60,469 bases of DNA from Bacillota bacterium (GTDB taxonomy: Bacteria > Bacillota > Clostridia > Christensenellales > CAG-138): positions 1 through 60,469 of the forward strand of contig JAEYSE010000049.1 in the NCBI GenBank assembly GCA_023435025.1, written 5' to 3'. This document shows positions 1 through 7,009 of the stretch, piece by piece. The notes under the pieces are model-generated. The model made no database searches and had not been told where the DNA came from. It was given only the letters and a program-made list of their open reading frames with translations. How positions within the stretch are numbered: the first letter of the stretch is position 1; every line of letters starts with the position of its first letter. Position numbers and translations under genes: made by a program.

Positions 1-164
1 TAAAGCCCCTGGCCAAACAGCCGCTCCACCGCCAAGGGATACCGCCCGGCGAGTTTGGGCAGGAGCGCCGCCAAAGGAAGCAGCAGCAGCCAAAAAAGCC
101 TTGCCAATTCCCGTTTCCATGCGGTTGCTGTTGAAATACGTGTGTTCGGTGAATTTTTCTCCAT
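1..164 (-). CDS. DUF3810-like membrane protein, N-terminal fragment (cut by left edge)
   Basis: The minus strand is open from an ATG at 164 to the window edge, giving 54 residues: a short polar N-terminus, a leucine-rich membrane segment (about residues 22-36), then RYPLAVERLFGQGL. A membrane helix followed by a P-x(2)-VE-x(4)-GL motif resembles the start of DUF3810 proteins, which are polytopic membrane proteins with a later zinc-protease-like motif that would lie outside the window. The gene diverges from the isomerase gene at 264. A TATACT box (171-176 read on the minus strand) sits only 6 bp before the ATG, so either the start is internal or the message is leaderless. The family call is inference. 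Confidence 0.5.
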   Translation of the reverse strand, partial: MEKNSPNTRISTATAWKRELARLFWLLLLPLAALLPKLAGRYPLAVERLFGQGL

Positions 165-207
165 GCGCCCAGTATAGCACAAGCAGCCAGTGACAAAAAC
201 AAGTTCT

Positions 208-235
208 TTCACAGCTGCCGCGGGGATGATATACT
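208..235 (+). promoter_or_regulatory. sigma-A-type promoter for the gene at 264
   Basis: TTCACA (208-213), 16 bp, then TATACT (230-235). Transcription would start near 242, just before the GGGAGG ribosome site at 249-254. Confidence 0.55.
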
Positions 236-263
236 GTTAAACGATTACGGGAGGCGATTCAAT

Positions 264-1073
264 TTGCAGGTAGGCATTTCCACGGCGAGCCTGTTCAACC
301 GATATGACCTTGAGGAAGCCCCGGCCCATATGAAAGGCTTGGGGGCGTCCATATGCGAGATATTTCTGAATACCTTTTCGGAATATGAGGACGAGTTTAT
401 TCAGGCGCTCAAAAAGCGCATGGACGAAAACGGCCTTAGCGTATACAGCGTCCACCCTATGGGAACCCAGTTCGAACCACAGCTGTTTTCTGCCTATCAC
501 CGGCAGCGAGAGGACGCGAAAAAGATATTTGAGCAGGTGCTACAGGCAGGGAAAACGTTGGGTGCAACGTGTTATGTCATGCATGGTCCGTCTGGACTAA
601 ACGGCGCGGTAAGAAACATGGACCTTCTGCGCATCGGCCCCATCGTGCAAGAGCTTTGCGAAATTGCCGCGACGTATTCCCTGACGCTTGCGTGGGAAAA
701 TGTAAGCTGGTGCCTGTTCCATACGCCTTCCTACGGGCTAAGGTTGCTGGAAGCGACAAAGGCGGATGATCTTCGGTTTACGCTGGATATCAAACAGGCT
801 GCTCGAAGCGGCCATGCACCCGAAGAATATATCGAGGCGGTTGGAGAATACTTAGTGAACCTGCATGTCTGCGATTATAAGCACACACCAGAACGAGTGA
901 TCCCCATGCTGCCGGGGGAAGGGGAGTGCAATTTCTTCGCGCTGGGTCAGGCGCTTAGAAAAAAGGGCTACGCCGGTCCTGCGTTTTTGGAGGTATACAG
1001 TGATATGTATGCCGACGAATTGGAATTAAAGCGCTGCTATGATTATGCCAGGACGTGTTTTGTGCATCCATAA
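264..1073 (+). CDS. sugar phosphate isomerase/epimerase family (xylose-isomerase-like TIM barrel)
   Basis: 269 aa, the usual size for single-domain xylose-isomerase-like TIM barrels (AP endonuclease 2 / sugar epimerase superfamily). Barrel motifs with likely metal ligands are visible: ENVSW (about 145), TLDIKQA (about 175), NLHVCDY (about 198), PGEGECNF (about 216) and LEVYSD near the C-terminus. Such proteins isomerise keto-sugars or cleave inosose-type substrates in the cytoplasm; the substrate cannot be read from sequence. The start is TTG, chosen because GGGAGG lies 9 bp upstream and because residues M-Q-V-G-I-S-T match the first beta strand. It is followed 48 bp later by pgi, so a role in sugar phosphate metabolism is plausible but inferred. 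Confidence 0.8.
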   Translation: MQVGISTASLFNRYDLEEAPAHMKGLGASICEIFLNTFSEYEDEFIQALKKRMDENGLSVYSVHPMGTQFEPQLFSAYHRQREDAKKIFEQVLQAGKTLGATCYVMHGPSGLNGAVRNMDLLRIGPIVQELCEIAATYSLTLAWENVSWCLFHTPSYGLRLLEATKADDLRFTLDIKQAARSGHAPEEYIEAVGEYLVNLHVCDYKHTPERVIPMLPGEGECNFFALGQALRKKGYAGPAFLEVYSDMYADELELKRCYDYARTCFVHP

Positions 1074-1121
1074 TAAATTTATAATAGTATCTGGATTGTA
1101 TCTGGGAAAGGATGAAAACTA

Positions 1122-2549
1122 ATGAGCCGCTACTTGGATCAACTTTGGCAGGAACAAATGCGTATTCGGGTGGACTTCAACAACATGATGGAGGATATGC
1201 TGGGCGAAAAAGGCATTTCGCTCTCTGAAATTGAGGCGCTCTCCGAACAGCTTCAAAAAGCAGCGCAAGCCATGGAGCAGGACCGTGGGAGCATGAAATG
1301 GCGGGAACTGCCCTACAATCAGAATGAGATCGTCTCGGATATTTTGCATACCGCAGCGGAGCTCAGCACATGGTGTGAGGATTTTGTGGTGCTGGGCATT
1401 GGCGGAAGCGCATTGGGCCCGCTTGCTGTCCAACAGGCGCTTAACCACTTAAAATACAACGATCTCCCGCGTGAAAAGCGCGGCGGCCCGCGCCTGTTTG
1501 TGGAGGACAACGTGGACCCCGAACGCATGCAGGCGCTGCTGGACGTGATCGATTTAAACAAAACCGTATTTAACGTCGTCACAAAATCCGGCGGCACCAG
1601 CGAGACCATGTCCCAGCTTTTGATTGTGTCCGATCTTATTGAAAAGCGACTTGGCAAGGACGCGCTCAAAAAACACATCATTGCCACGACAGATGAAAAA
1701 AAAGGCAACCTCATCAAAATTGCCAAACAGCTTGGGCTAAAAACATACTATGTGCCCGATGGCGTGGGCGGCCGTTTCAGCGAGCTTTGTCCGGTGGGCC
1801 TACTCGCCGCCGCCGTCTGCAAGATCGATATCAAGGAACTTCTTGCGGGCGCTGCGTATATGGACAGCGTCACCAGAGAGAAAGACGTCTGGCGCAATCC
1901 TGCCTACATGCTTGCGACATTGCAGTTTATCGCCATGAGGCGTGGCATGAACATTTCCGTCATCATGCCCTATGCCGATTCATTGAAGCTTATCGCGGAC
2001 TGGTACGCGCAGCTTTGGGCAGAATCGCTTGGCAAGCAATTTGACCGTACCGGCCGCGAAGTGCGCGAGGGGCAGACCCCGGTGAAAGCTTTGGGCGTGA
2101 CCGATCAGCACAGCCAGGTGCAGCTTTATACGGAAGGCCCGTTCGATAAGGTGGTCACGTTCCTTGGCGTGGACCGTTACCGCGTGGAATATGATATTCC
2201 CTGCGGATATGAGGAAATACCGGACGTTTCGTTCCTGGGCGGACATTCTTTAAACGAACTCATATTGGCTGAGCAGAGCGCCACGGAGTATGCCATATTG
2301 AAGAGCGGGCATATGAGCCATAGCATTGTGCTGCCCGAGGCGAACGCGTTTACTGTAGGGCAGCTCTTATACCTGTTCGAGGTGCAGACCGCGTTTGCGG
2401 GTGAGCTGTTGAACATCAACGCGTTTGACCAGCCCGGCGTGGAGGAAGGCAAAAACGCGACATATGCGTTGCTTGGAAGGCCCGGCTTTGACGAAAAGCG
2501 CGCAGAGCTTGCATCTATCCCCGAGCGTCAGAAGCGCTATATCATCTGA
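1122..2549 (+). CDS. pgi: glucose-6-phosphate isomerase
   Basis: 475 aa, the compact form of phosphoglucose isomerase found in many Gram-positive bacteria (the E. coli enzyme is about 550 aa). It interconverts glucose-6-phosphate and fructose-6-phosphate in glycolysis. Two SIS sugar-phosphate modules are present: VVLGIGGSALGP then VVTKSGGTSET (phosphate-binding serines/threonines), followed by GVGGRFSELCPVGLL and QTPVKALGVTDQHSQVQLY, which carry the catalytic Glu and His regions. AAAGGA precedes the ATG by about 8 bp. A TATAAT at 1080-1085 may give it its own weak promoter. A strong terminator follows, so it ends the first transcription unit. Confidence 0.95.
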   Translation: MSRYLDQLWQEQMRIRVDFNNMMEDMLGEKGISLSEIEALSEQLQKAAQAMEQDRGSMKWRELPYNQNEIVSDILHTAAELSTWCEDFVVLGIGGSALGPLAVQQALNHLKYNDLPREKRGGPRLFVEDNVDPERMQALLDVIDLNKTVFNVVTKSGGTSETMSQLLIVSDLIEKRLGKDALKKHIIATTDEKKGNLIKIAKQLGLKTYYVPDGVGGRFSELCPVGLLAAAVCKIDIKELLAGAAYMDSVTREKDVWRNPAYMLATLQFIAMRRGMNISVIMPYADSLKLIADWYAQLWAESLGKQFDRTGREVREGQTPVKALGVTDQHSQVQLYTEGPFDKVVTFLGVDRYRVEYDIPCGYEEIPDVSFLGGHSLNELILAEQSATEYAILKSGHMSHSIVLPEANAFTVGQLLYLFEVQTAFAGELLNINAFDQPGVEEGKNATYALLGRPGFDEKRAELASIPERQKRYII

Positions 2550-2574
2550 TTGTAAAAAAAAACGCACAATATTC

Positions 2575-2611
2575 GGCTGCCTTTTGGATGCTCCAATCGG
2601 CAGCTTTTTTT
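2575..2611 (+). terminator. rho-independent terminator after pgi
   Basis: GCTGCC (2576-2581) pairs with GGCAGC (2599-2604), with an inner TTGGA/TCCAA extension, followed by seven T (2605-2611). Confidence 0.9.
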
Positions 2612-2641
2612 GGCTAAGCTGTGAATTTCACCGGGGTGTGG

Positions 2642-2670
2642 GTGACAGCGTGTCCGCTTTGATGTAAAAT
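2642..2670 (+). promoter_or_regulatory. sigma-A promoter for the lipoprotein gene
   Basis: GTGACA (2642-2647), 17 bp, TAAAAT (2665-2670). It lies directly after the pgi terminator and 53 bp before the chosen start at 2723. Confidence 0.7.
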
Positions 2671-2722
2671 ATAGCATGGAATTTGTATGCGGGCCAAACG
2701 GCCTGTAAATGGAGGAAACGCA

Positions 2723-3949
2723 ATGGAAGCATTTTGCCGTAGCTTATCCCGCATGGCGGCATCCTTATGCTGCGTTGTGTTTTTATTGGGCTGCTCGGCG
2801 CCCGCGGCCGTTCAGGAAACCCCCGCGCCGACAGAGAGCGCGGCAGTGGAAGCGGCCGGGAATGTAGAAATAAATGTTTCCGATACGCTGATCGGCTTTA
2901 TCGTACCGGACTCAGGAGACCTTTCGCTGTATTCCGCGAAACACGGTTTTTTGCGGACGGCAGAAACCCTTGGCTACCCTGCAAAGCTCTATACCGCCGA
3001 TATGGGACAAGACTCCGTTCAGGCGGTGGAACAGGCCTCCACTGACGGCTGCAAAGGGCTTCTGATCTGGAGCCCAGATAACGCGAACGCGGACGCGCTT
3101 AAAAAAGCGGCGGAACTAGGGCTGTACGCCGTGGTGCCCTACCACAGCGCACAGGGAGAGGGCGTGTCCTCCAATGTCGTCGCGGATGTGCTGGGATATA
3201 CCGAAGAGGTCGCTATGGGCGTTGCAGAACGCATGGTGGAACGCCAGTGCAAGGCCGGAAAGATACTGGTGTACGGCCGAAGTCCGGTCTACACATATGA
3301 CGGCTTCAAGCAGGCCATTGCTACGTATTACCCACAGTATAACGTTTCTTACTTTACGCGAACCGCGCAGGACAGTCAGGCTGCGATTGACGAGCTGGCG
3401 AACCATATCTTATGGAACCGCGACATCAAGGGCTTGTTCTGCACGGATGTGGACGGCGCTTTCATCGCCAGACGGGCCACAGAGCAGGCGGACAAAACAT
3501 TCAAGCGGGATGGCGCGCCGGAAAACGCGGGCAAGGAAGCGGACGGGAAGACATCTCCTTCACCTTCGCCGCAGGCAACGCCTGTACCCAGTGCCACATC
3601 CGCTTCCGGCATGGTACCTTCGGCTACGCCCGTTCCGGAGGGGCTCATAAAATCCATTATCATTTCCATTGCGGGGTACGGCATCAGCGATGAGAACATT
3701 GCCCTGATGCAGGAGAACGACATTTACGCGTTTGTGCTTGAACCGTATTATGAGGCCAGCGCGCAGTCCGTCATGCTCATAGACCGCCTGATATCCGGGC
3801 AAAGTGTGCCGGCTTCCGTGCGGCTGAATATGCCCATTGTGCGGATGGCGTCCCTGGACAAATATAAGCTTCTTTACGAGCAGGTGCAGGAGTGGTTCGG
3901 GCTCAATACGCCTACCCCAGCAACGCCGTCCCCGACCCCATCCACGTAA
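2723..3949 (+). CDS. periplasmic-binding-protein-like lipoprotein with internal Pro/Ser/Thr linker
   Basis: 408 aa. The ATG at 2723 is chosen over the in-frame ATG at 2687 because GGAGG (2711-2715) lies before it and because it yields a clean lipoprotein signal ending FLLGC (Cys about 24). Residues about 50-260 resemble sugar-binding proteins of the ribose/galactose type: LIGFIVPDSGDLSLYSAKHG, repeated AA-x-GL-x-A segments and GLLIWSPDNAN. A low-complexity stretch rich in S, P, T, A (about 273-307, SPSPSPQATPVPS-like) then interrupts the fold before a second lobe (IIISIAGYG... LMQENDIYAFVLEPYYEASAQS), and the protein ends in another TP-rich tail. No ABC permease or ATPase adjoins it, so a transport role is not supported. 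It could be a surface sensor or a wall-spanning structural protein. Confidence 0.75.
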   Translation: MEAFCRSLSRMAASLCCVVFLLGCSAPAAVQETPAPTESAAVEAAGNVEINVSDTLIGFIVPDSGDLSLYSAKHGFLRTAETLGYPAKLYTADMGQDSVQAVEQASTDGCKGLLIWSPDNANADALKKAAELGLYAVVPYHSAQGEGVSSNVVADVLGYTEEVAMGVAERMVERQCKAGKILVYGRSPVYTYDGFKQAIATYYPQYNVSYFTRTAQDSQAAIDELANHILWNRDIKGLFCTDVDGAFIARRATEQADKTFKRDGAPENAGKEADGKTSPSPSPQATPVPSATSASGMVPSATPVPEGLIKSIIISIAGYGISDENIALMQENDIYAFVLEPYYEASAQSVMLIDRLISGQSVPASVRLNMPIVRMASLDKYKLLYEQVQEWFGLNTPTPATPSPTPST

Positions 3950-3965
3950 AAGAAAGGGAAACTTC

Positions 3966-5132
3966 GTGCAGAGCGAACGCAAGGCAAGGCAAAAAACACA
4001 GAATGTGGACTGGATCACCCTGTTATTGGTATTAGGGTTGGTCGCGTTCGGCCTGATTACCATAGCGAACGTTATGGCGGAGCCGTTTACGGGCGCGGAA
4101 AGCGGCGTTTCGGACATTTTAAAGAACCTGAACCTGGAATACGTGGAGAAGCAGATCGTTAATTTCCTCGTTGGCCTTGCCGGCCTTTTTATCATGCTGG
4201 CCATCGACTATTCGCTTTTTCGCCACGCCATCAAATACATCTACATCGGCAACGTGCTGCTTCTTGTGCTGCTGCTTATCATTTCGGAGGATTCGCGCGG
4301 CGTTATGGGCTGGTTCAATCTGGGTACACGCGCGTTTCAGCCTTCCGAAATCTGCAAGGTGACGCTCATCCTTACGCTTGCCAATCTCGCTTCGGAAATT
4401 GTGGAGCGGGAGGGGGGCATCAAGACATTCAAAGACCTTGGCATACTCACTGTGTATTTTGCCATACCGTTCGCGTTGGTCATCATGCAGCCGGATATGG
4501 GCACGGCCGTCGTGCTGCTCGCGATATTCGTATGCATCCTCTTTATTTCAAAGCTGAGCTGGAAATTTGTCATCAGCGCCATTGTGGGCGCGGCGGCACT
4601 TTTGCCTTTGACGTATTTTTATATACTCGATGATAAACAAAAAATGCGCATCGATATTTTTCTGGACCCTTCTATCGATGCGGCGGGCACGGACGCGGGC
4701 ATGCATGTGGACCGCAGCAAGCAGGCGATCGGCTCCGGTCAGATGTACGGAAAAGGTTATTTTGCTGACGGCACGCTTGCGCAGCTTAAATACGTTCCCG
4801 AACGTCACACGGATTTTATATTTTCAGGCGTGGTGGAAGGGCTTGGGTTTATCGGCGGTGCGATACTGATCGTGGCATATTTTTTGTTGATTTTCCGCTG
4901 GCTTTGGGTCGCGCTCCATGCGAAGGATCATTTGGGGACCTGCATCGCCATCGGGGGCATGGGCATGCTTTTGGCGCATGTGTTTGAAAACATCGGCATG
5001 ACAATCGGGTTGATGCCCGTTACCGGCATACCGCTGCCGTTTGTCAGCTACGGGGGCTCAAACCTGCTCGCGAATATGATGTGCGTTGGCCTTGTACTCA
5101 ACGTCTGGATGCGCCGCCAAGTACGGCGTTAA
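3966..5132 (+). CDS. rodA: RodA/FtsW/SpoVE-family peptidoglycan polymerase (SEDS)
   Basis: 388 aa polytopic membrane protein. SEDS motifs are clear: GWFNLGTRAFQPSEICK, QPDMGTA, a long external loop with KYVPERHTDFIFSGVVEGLG, and MPVTGIPLPFVSYGGSNL near the C-terminus. SEDS proteins polymerise lipid II glycans together with a class B penicillin-binding protein. RodA (elongation) is preferred over FtsW because the SpoIVFA/FB-like pair follows, an arrangement common in clostridia, but the assignment between paralogues is inference. The start is GTG at 3966, with AAGGG at 3954-3958. The gene begins 16 bp after the lipoprotein gene, so the two are probably co-transcribed. Confidence 0.85.
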   Translation: MQSERKARQKTQNVDWITLLLVLGLVAFGLITIANVMAEPFTGAESGVSDILKNLNLEYVEKQIVNFLVGLAGLFIMLAIDYSLFRHAIKYIYIGNVLLLVLLLIISEDSRGVMGWFNLGTRAFQPSEICKVTLILTLANLASEIVEREGGIKTFKDLGILTVYFAIPFALVIMQPDMGTAVVLLAIFVCILFISKLSWKFVISAIVGAAALLPLTYFYILDDKQKMRIDIFLDPSIDAAGTDAGMHVDRSKQAIGSGQMYGKGYFADGTLAQLKYVPERHTDFIFSGVVEGLGFIGGAILIVAYFLLIFRWLWVALHAKDHLGTCIAIGGMGMLLAHVFENIGMTIGLMPVTGIPLPFVSYGGSNLLANMMCVGLVLNVWMRRQVRR

Positions 5133-5151
5133 GGGCAAATTACAAATTCAG

Positions 5152-5290
5152 CCGACATTATGCGGATCCTGTGTTGAACCGCGTTGCCTCATCCGGGCAG
5201 CGTAGCAACGGTAGGAGTCGCTTCTTCCAGCTTAGCGCTGCGCTATAATCTCTGGGCATATTCCCCGCATCCTTTCGTCAGATGCTCTAA
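5152..5290 (+). repeat. candidate dispersed intergenic repeat, copy A
   Basis: This 227-bp gap (5133-5359) holds sequence that aligns with the reverse complement of the gap at 58429-58577. Shared blocks in the same order are: GCCG-x-C...TATGC near the left end, CCGCGTTGCC followed by CATCCG (about 5179-5196), CGCTTCT...CTTAGCG (about 5219-5237), GGGCA...CATCC (about 5255-5272), and TCAG-x-TGCTCTAA at the right end (5278-5290). Copy A carries an extra segment with TATAAT (5244-5249) that copy B lacks. Boundaries are approximate and no gene is visible inside. Confidence 0.5.
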
Positions 5291-5359
5291 TTCGCAAATA
5301 AACAAAAAAAACAGTGCATATATTGTGGTATTCGGCAAACGAGAGGGGGCGCCCCACTT

Positions 5360-6046
5360 ATGCAGCGCATGAATACCACGCAATTTACGCTAGAAGAACC
5401 CGCCGTCGCGCCGCGCGCACGTCGGTTACCGGCGTTTTCTAAGCCGCGCCAAAGAAAGCAACCGAAAAAATCCGAAGGACAGGTGCAAGTTTCCGGGCAG
5501 TTGCTTGTGAAAATCGGCATCTGCGCCGTGGCCTGCGCGCTGATACTGAGCATGAAGGCGTTTGAAATACCCGGGACAGCTCAGATGGTATCCGGCGTGC
5601 GCACCGCTATCAACGAGGAAGCCGACCTTGACGAAATGCTAGGCAAGCTGGAGTTTGTAGAGCTTCCGGATACGCTTGCGGTATTCACCACCGATGGCAA
5701 ACTGGCCGTGCCCGTTAATGCGCCCAACGTATCCGTAGAACCTGTCCAAAAATACGCCATATGGCAGAATGCACCAGGAGCCGAGGTGGTGGCTTCCGCT
5801 GCGGGAGAGGTGCGCGCGATCGGGGAGGATGCCATATTGGGCCAGTACGTGCGCCTAATGCATCCGGGCGATCTTGAAACCATCTATTACGGCCTTGAAA
5901 CCATCAATGTAGAGGAAGGCCAGCCCATCAAAAAGCGGGATACGCTGGGTACGCTTGGGGACGATGGCATGCTTCACTTAAGCGTACTGCTTTCGGGTGA
6001 ACCGCAATCCCCCGATGCATACCTTGATTTGGTTCTCCAGGGATGA
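5360..6046 (+). CDS. spoIVFA: SpoIVFA-like membrane-anchored degenerate M23 peptidase
   Basis: 228 aa: basic, proline-rich N-terminal cytoplasmic part, one membrane helix (about residues 53-70), then a C-terminal LytM/M23-like domain (about 130-225: GAEVVASAAGEVRAIGED, GQYVRLMHPG, IKKRDTLGTLGDDGMLHL). The H-x(n)-D and H-x-H zinc motifs of active M23 peptidases are missing, as in SpoIVFA of Bacillus, which holds the protease SpoIVFB inactive in the outer forespore membrane. The stop overlaps the start of the SpoIVFB-like gene (ATGA). AGGGGG (5344-5349) precedes the ATG; an in-frame ATG at 5369 is an alternative start. The gene name rests on context as much as on sequence. Confidence 0.7.
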   Translation: MQRMNTTQFTLEEPAVAPRARRLPAFSKPRQRKQPKKSEGQVQVSGQLLVKIGICAVACALILSMKAFEIPGTAQMVSGVRTAINEEADLDEMLGKLEFVELPDTLAVFTTDGKLAVPVNAPNVSVEPVQKYAIWQNAPGAEVVASAAGEVRAIGEDAILGQYVRLMHPGDLETIYYGLETINVEEGQPIKKRDTLGTLGDDGMLHLSVLLSGEPQSPDAYLDLVLQG

Positions 6047-6915
6047 AGCTGTTTCATCTGGGCCAGACGGAGATTCGTCTGCATATCGGCCTTGTAGTGG
6101 TGCTGATACTTGCGGGTATATTTGGTATGCTCGTGAATTTGCTGCAGGCGCTGCTTGCGCTTACACTGCATGAGCTGGCGCACGCTATTGTCGCGCACGC
6201 GATGGGCTACCGCATAGACGTTGTAGAGTTTCTGCCCTATGGGGGTGTCGCGAGGCTATACGGCCAGCCGATGTCCAACAGGGCAGATTTTATTATTGCG
6301 CTGGCAGGCCCGCTTTGCAGCTTTCTAATTGCAGGTGGAGTTTCCCTTGTCGGCACGCTATCCCCAACGCTGTACTATAAGCTGCAATATTTTTTCGCGC
6401 TCAATCTTGCGCTAGGGTTATTTAACCTCATACCGGCGCTGCCGCTCGACGGCGGGCGGATGCTTCGCGCCATACTGGGAAACTTTTTAAGAGCAAGGCT
6501 CGCCACTCTTATCACAGCGTGGCTGGGCGTGCTGTTTGGCGTGGCGCTGCTGGCATTTTGCGCATATGCGTTTAGTAGGGGCGTGGCGAACCTGTTCCTG
6601 CTCATTATGGGCGTATTTCTTGTGCTTGGCGCAATCAAGGAGCTTAGGCAGGCGCCGCAGGCGCAGCTTACGGCTATTCTACGGCGGAAGGACGCATTCC
6701 GTCGTGGAGAAGCGCTGCCTTTGCGGCATGTCGCGGTACGCGAAAGCGTTTGTGCAGGTACGGCCTTGCGGCAACTCTCGTATTCGCGGTATAATCTATT
6801 GCAGGTGCTCGATGAGGAGCTCAACATCATCGGTCAGCTAGACGAAGGAAAACTATTATCCGGCATTGCGCGCTACGGGCAGGATATAACGGTCGGCGCT
6901 CTTTTGCGGCGTTGA
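6043..6915 (+). CDS. spoIVFB: SpoIVFB-like M50 intramembrane metalloprotease
   Basis: 290 aa. Zinc motif HELAH at residues 43-47 inside a hydrophobic helix, and a second conserved motif NLIPALPLDGG (about 126-136) supplying the third ligand Asp, define a site-2 protease. At least five membrane segments are visible. In spore-formers SpoIVFB cleaves pro-sigma-K in the mother cell. The 4-bp overlap with the SpoIVFA-like gene argues for the same pairing here, although M50 proteases of this size also have other substrates. The C-terminal part (about 200-290) is polar and could be a regulatory, CBS-like domain. Confidence 0.8.
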   Translation: MKLFHLGQTEIRLHIGLVVVLILAGIFGMLVNLLQALLALTLHELAHAIVAHAMGYRIDVVEFLPYGGVARLYGQPMSNRADFIIALAGPLCSFLIAGGVSLVGTLSPTLYYKLQYFFALNLALGLFNLIPALPLDGGRMLRAILGNFLRARLATLITAWLGVLFGVALLAFCAYAFSRGVANLFLLIMGVFLVLGAIKELRQAPQAQLTAILRRKDAFRRGEALPLRHVAVRESVCAGTALRQLSYSRYNLLQVLDEELNIIGQLDEGKLLSGIARYGQDITVGALLRR

Positions 6916-6950
6916 TCGACGGGTTTTGCAGCAGATGTCCTGAGGAGGAA

Positions 6951-6979
6951 TTGACCCTCTATACAATTAATGTTAAAAT
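6951..6979 (+). promoter_or_regulatory. sigma-A promoter with extended -10
   Basis: TTGACC (6951-6956), 17 bp, TAAAAT (6974-6979), with TG one base before the -10. It starts the radical-SAM / RNase G operon. Confidence 0.8.
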
Positions 6980-7009
6980 TAAAACAGCCGTAAGGCTTGG
7001 GAGGTACTT

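Noticed and set aside
5316..5343. Sigma-E-like site (GCATATA-N13-CAAACGAG) before the spoIVFA-like gene
   Set aside because: The -10 match is poor and the implied start would fall on the ribosome site, leaving no leader.
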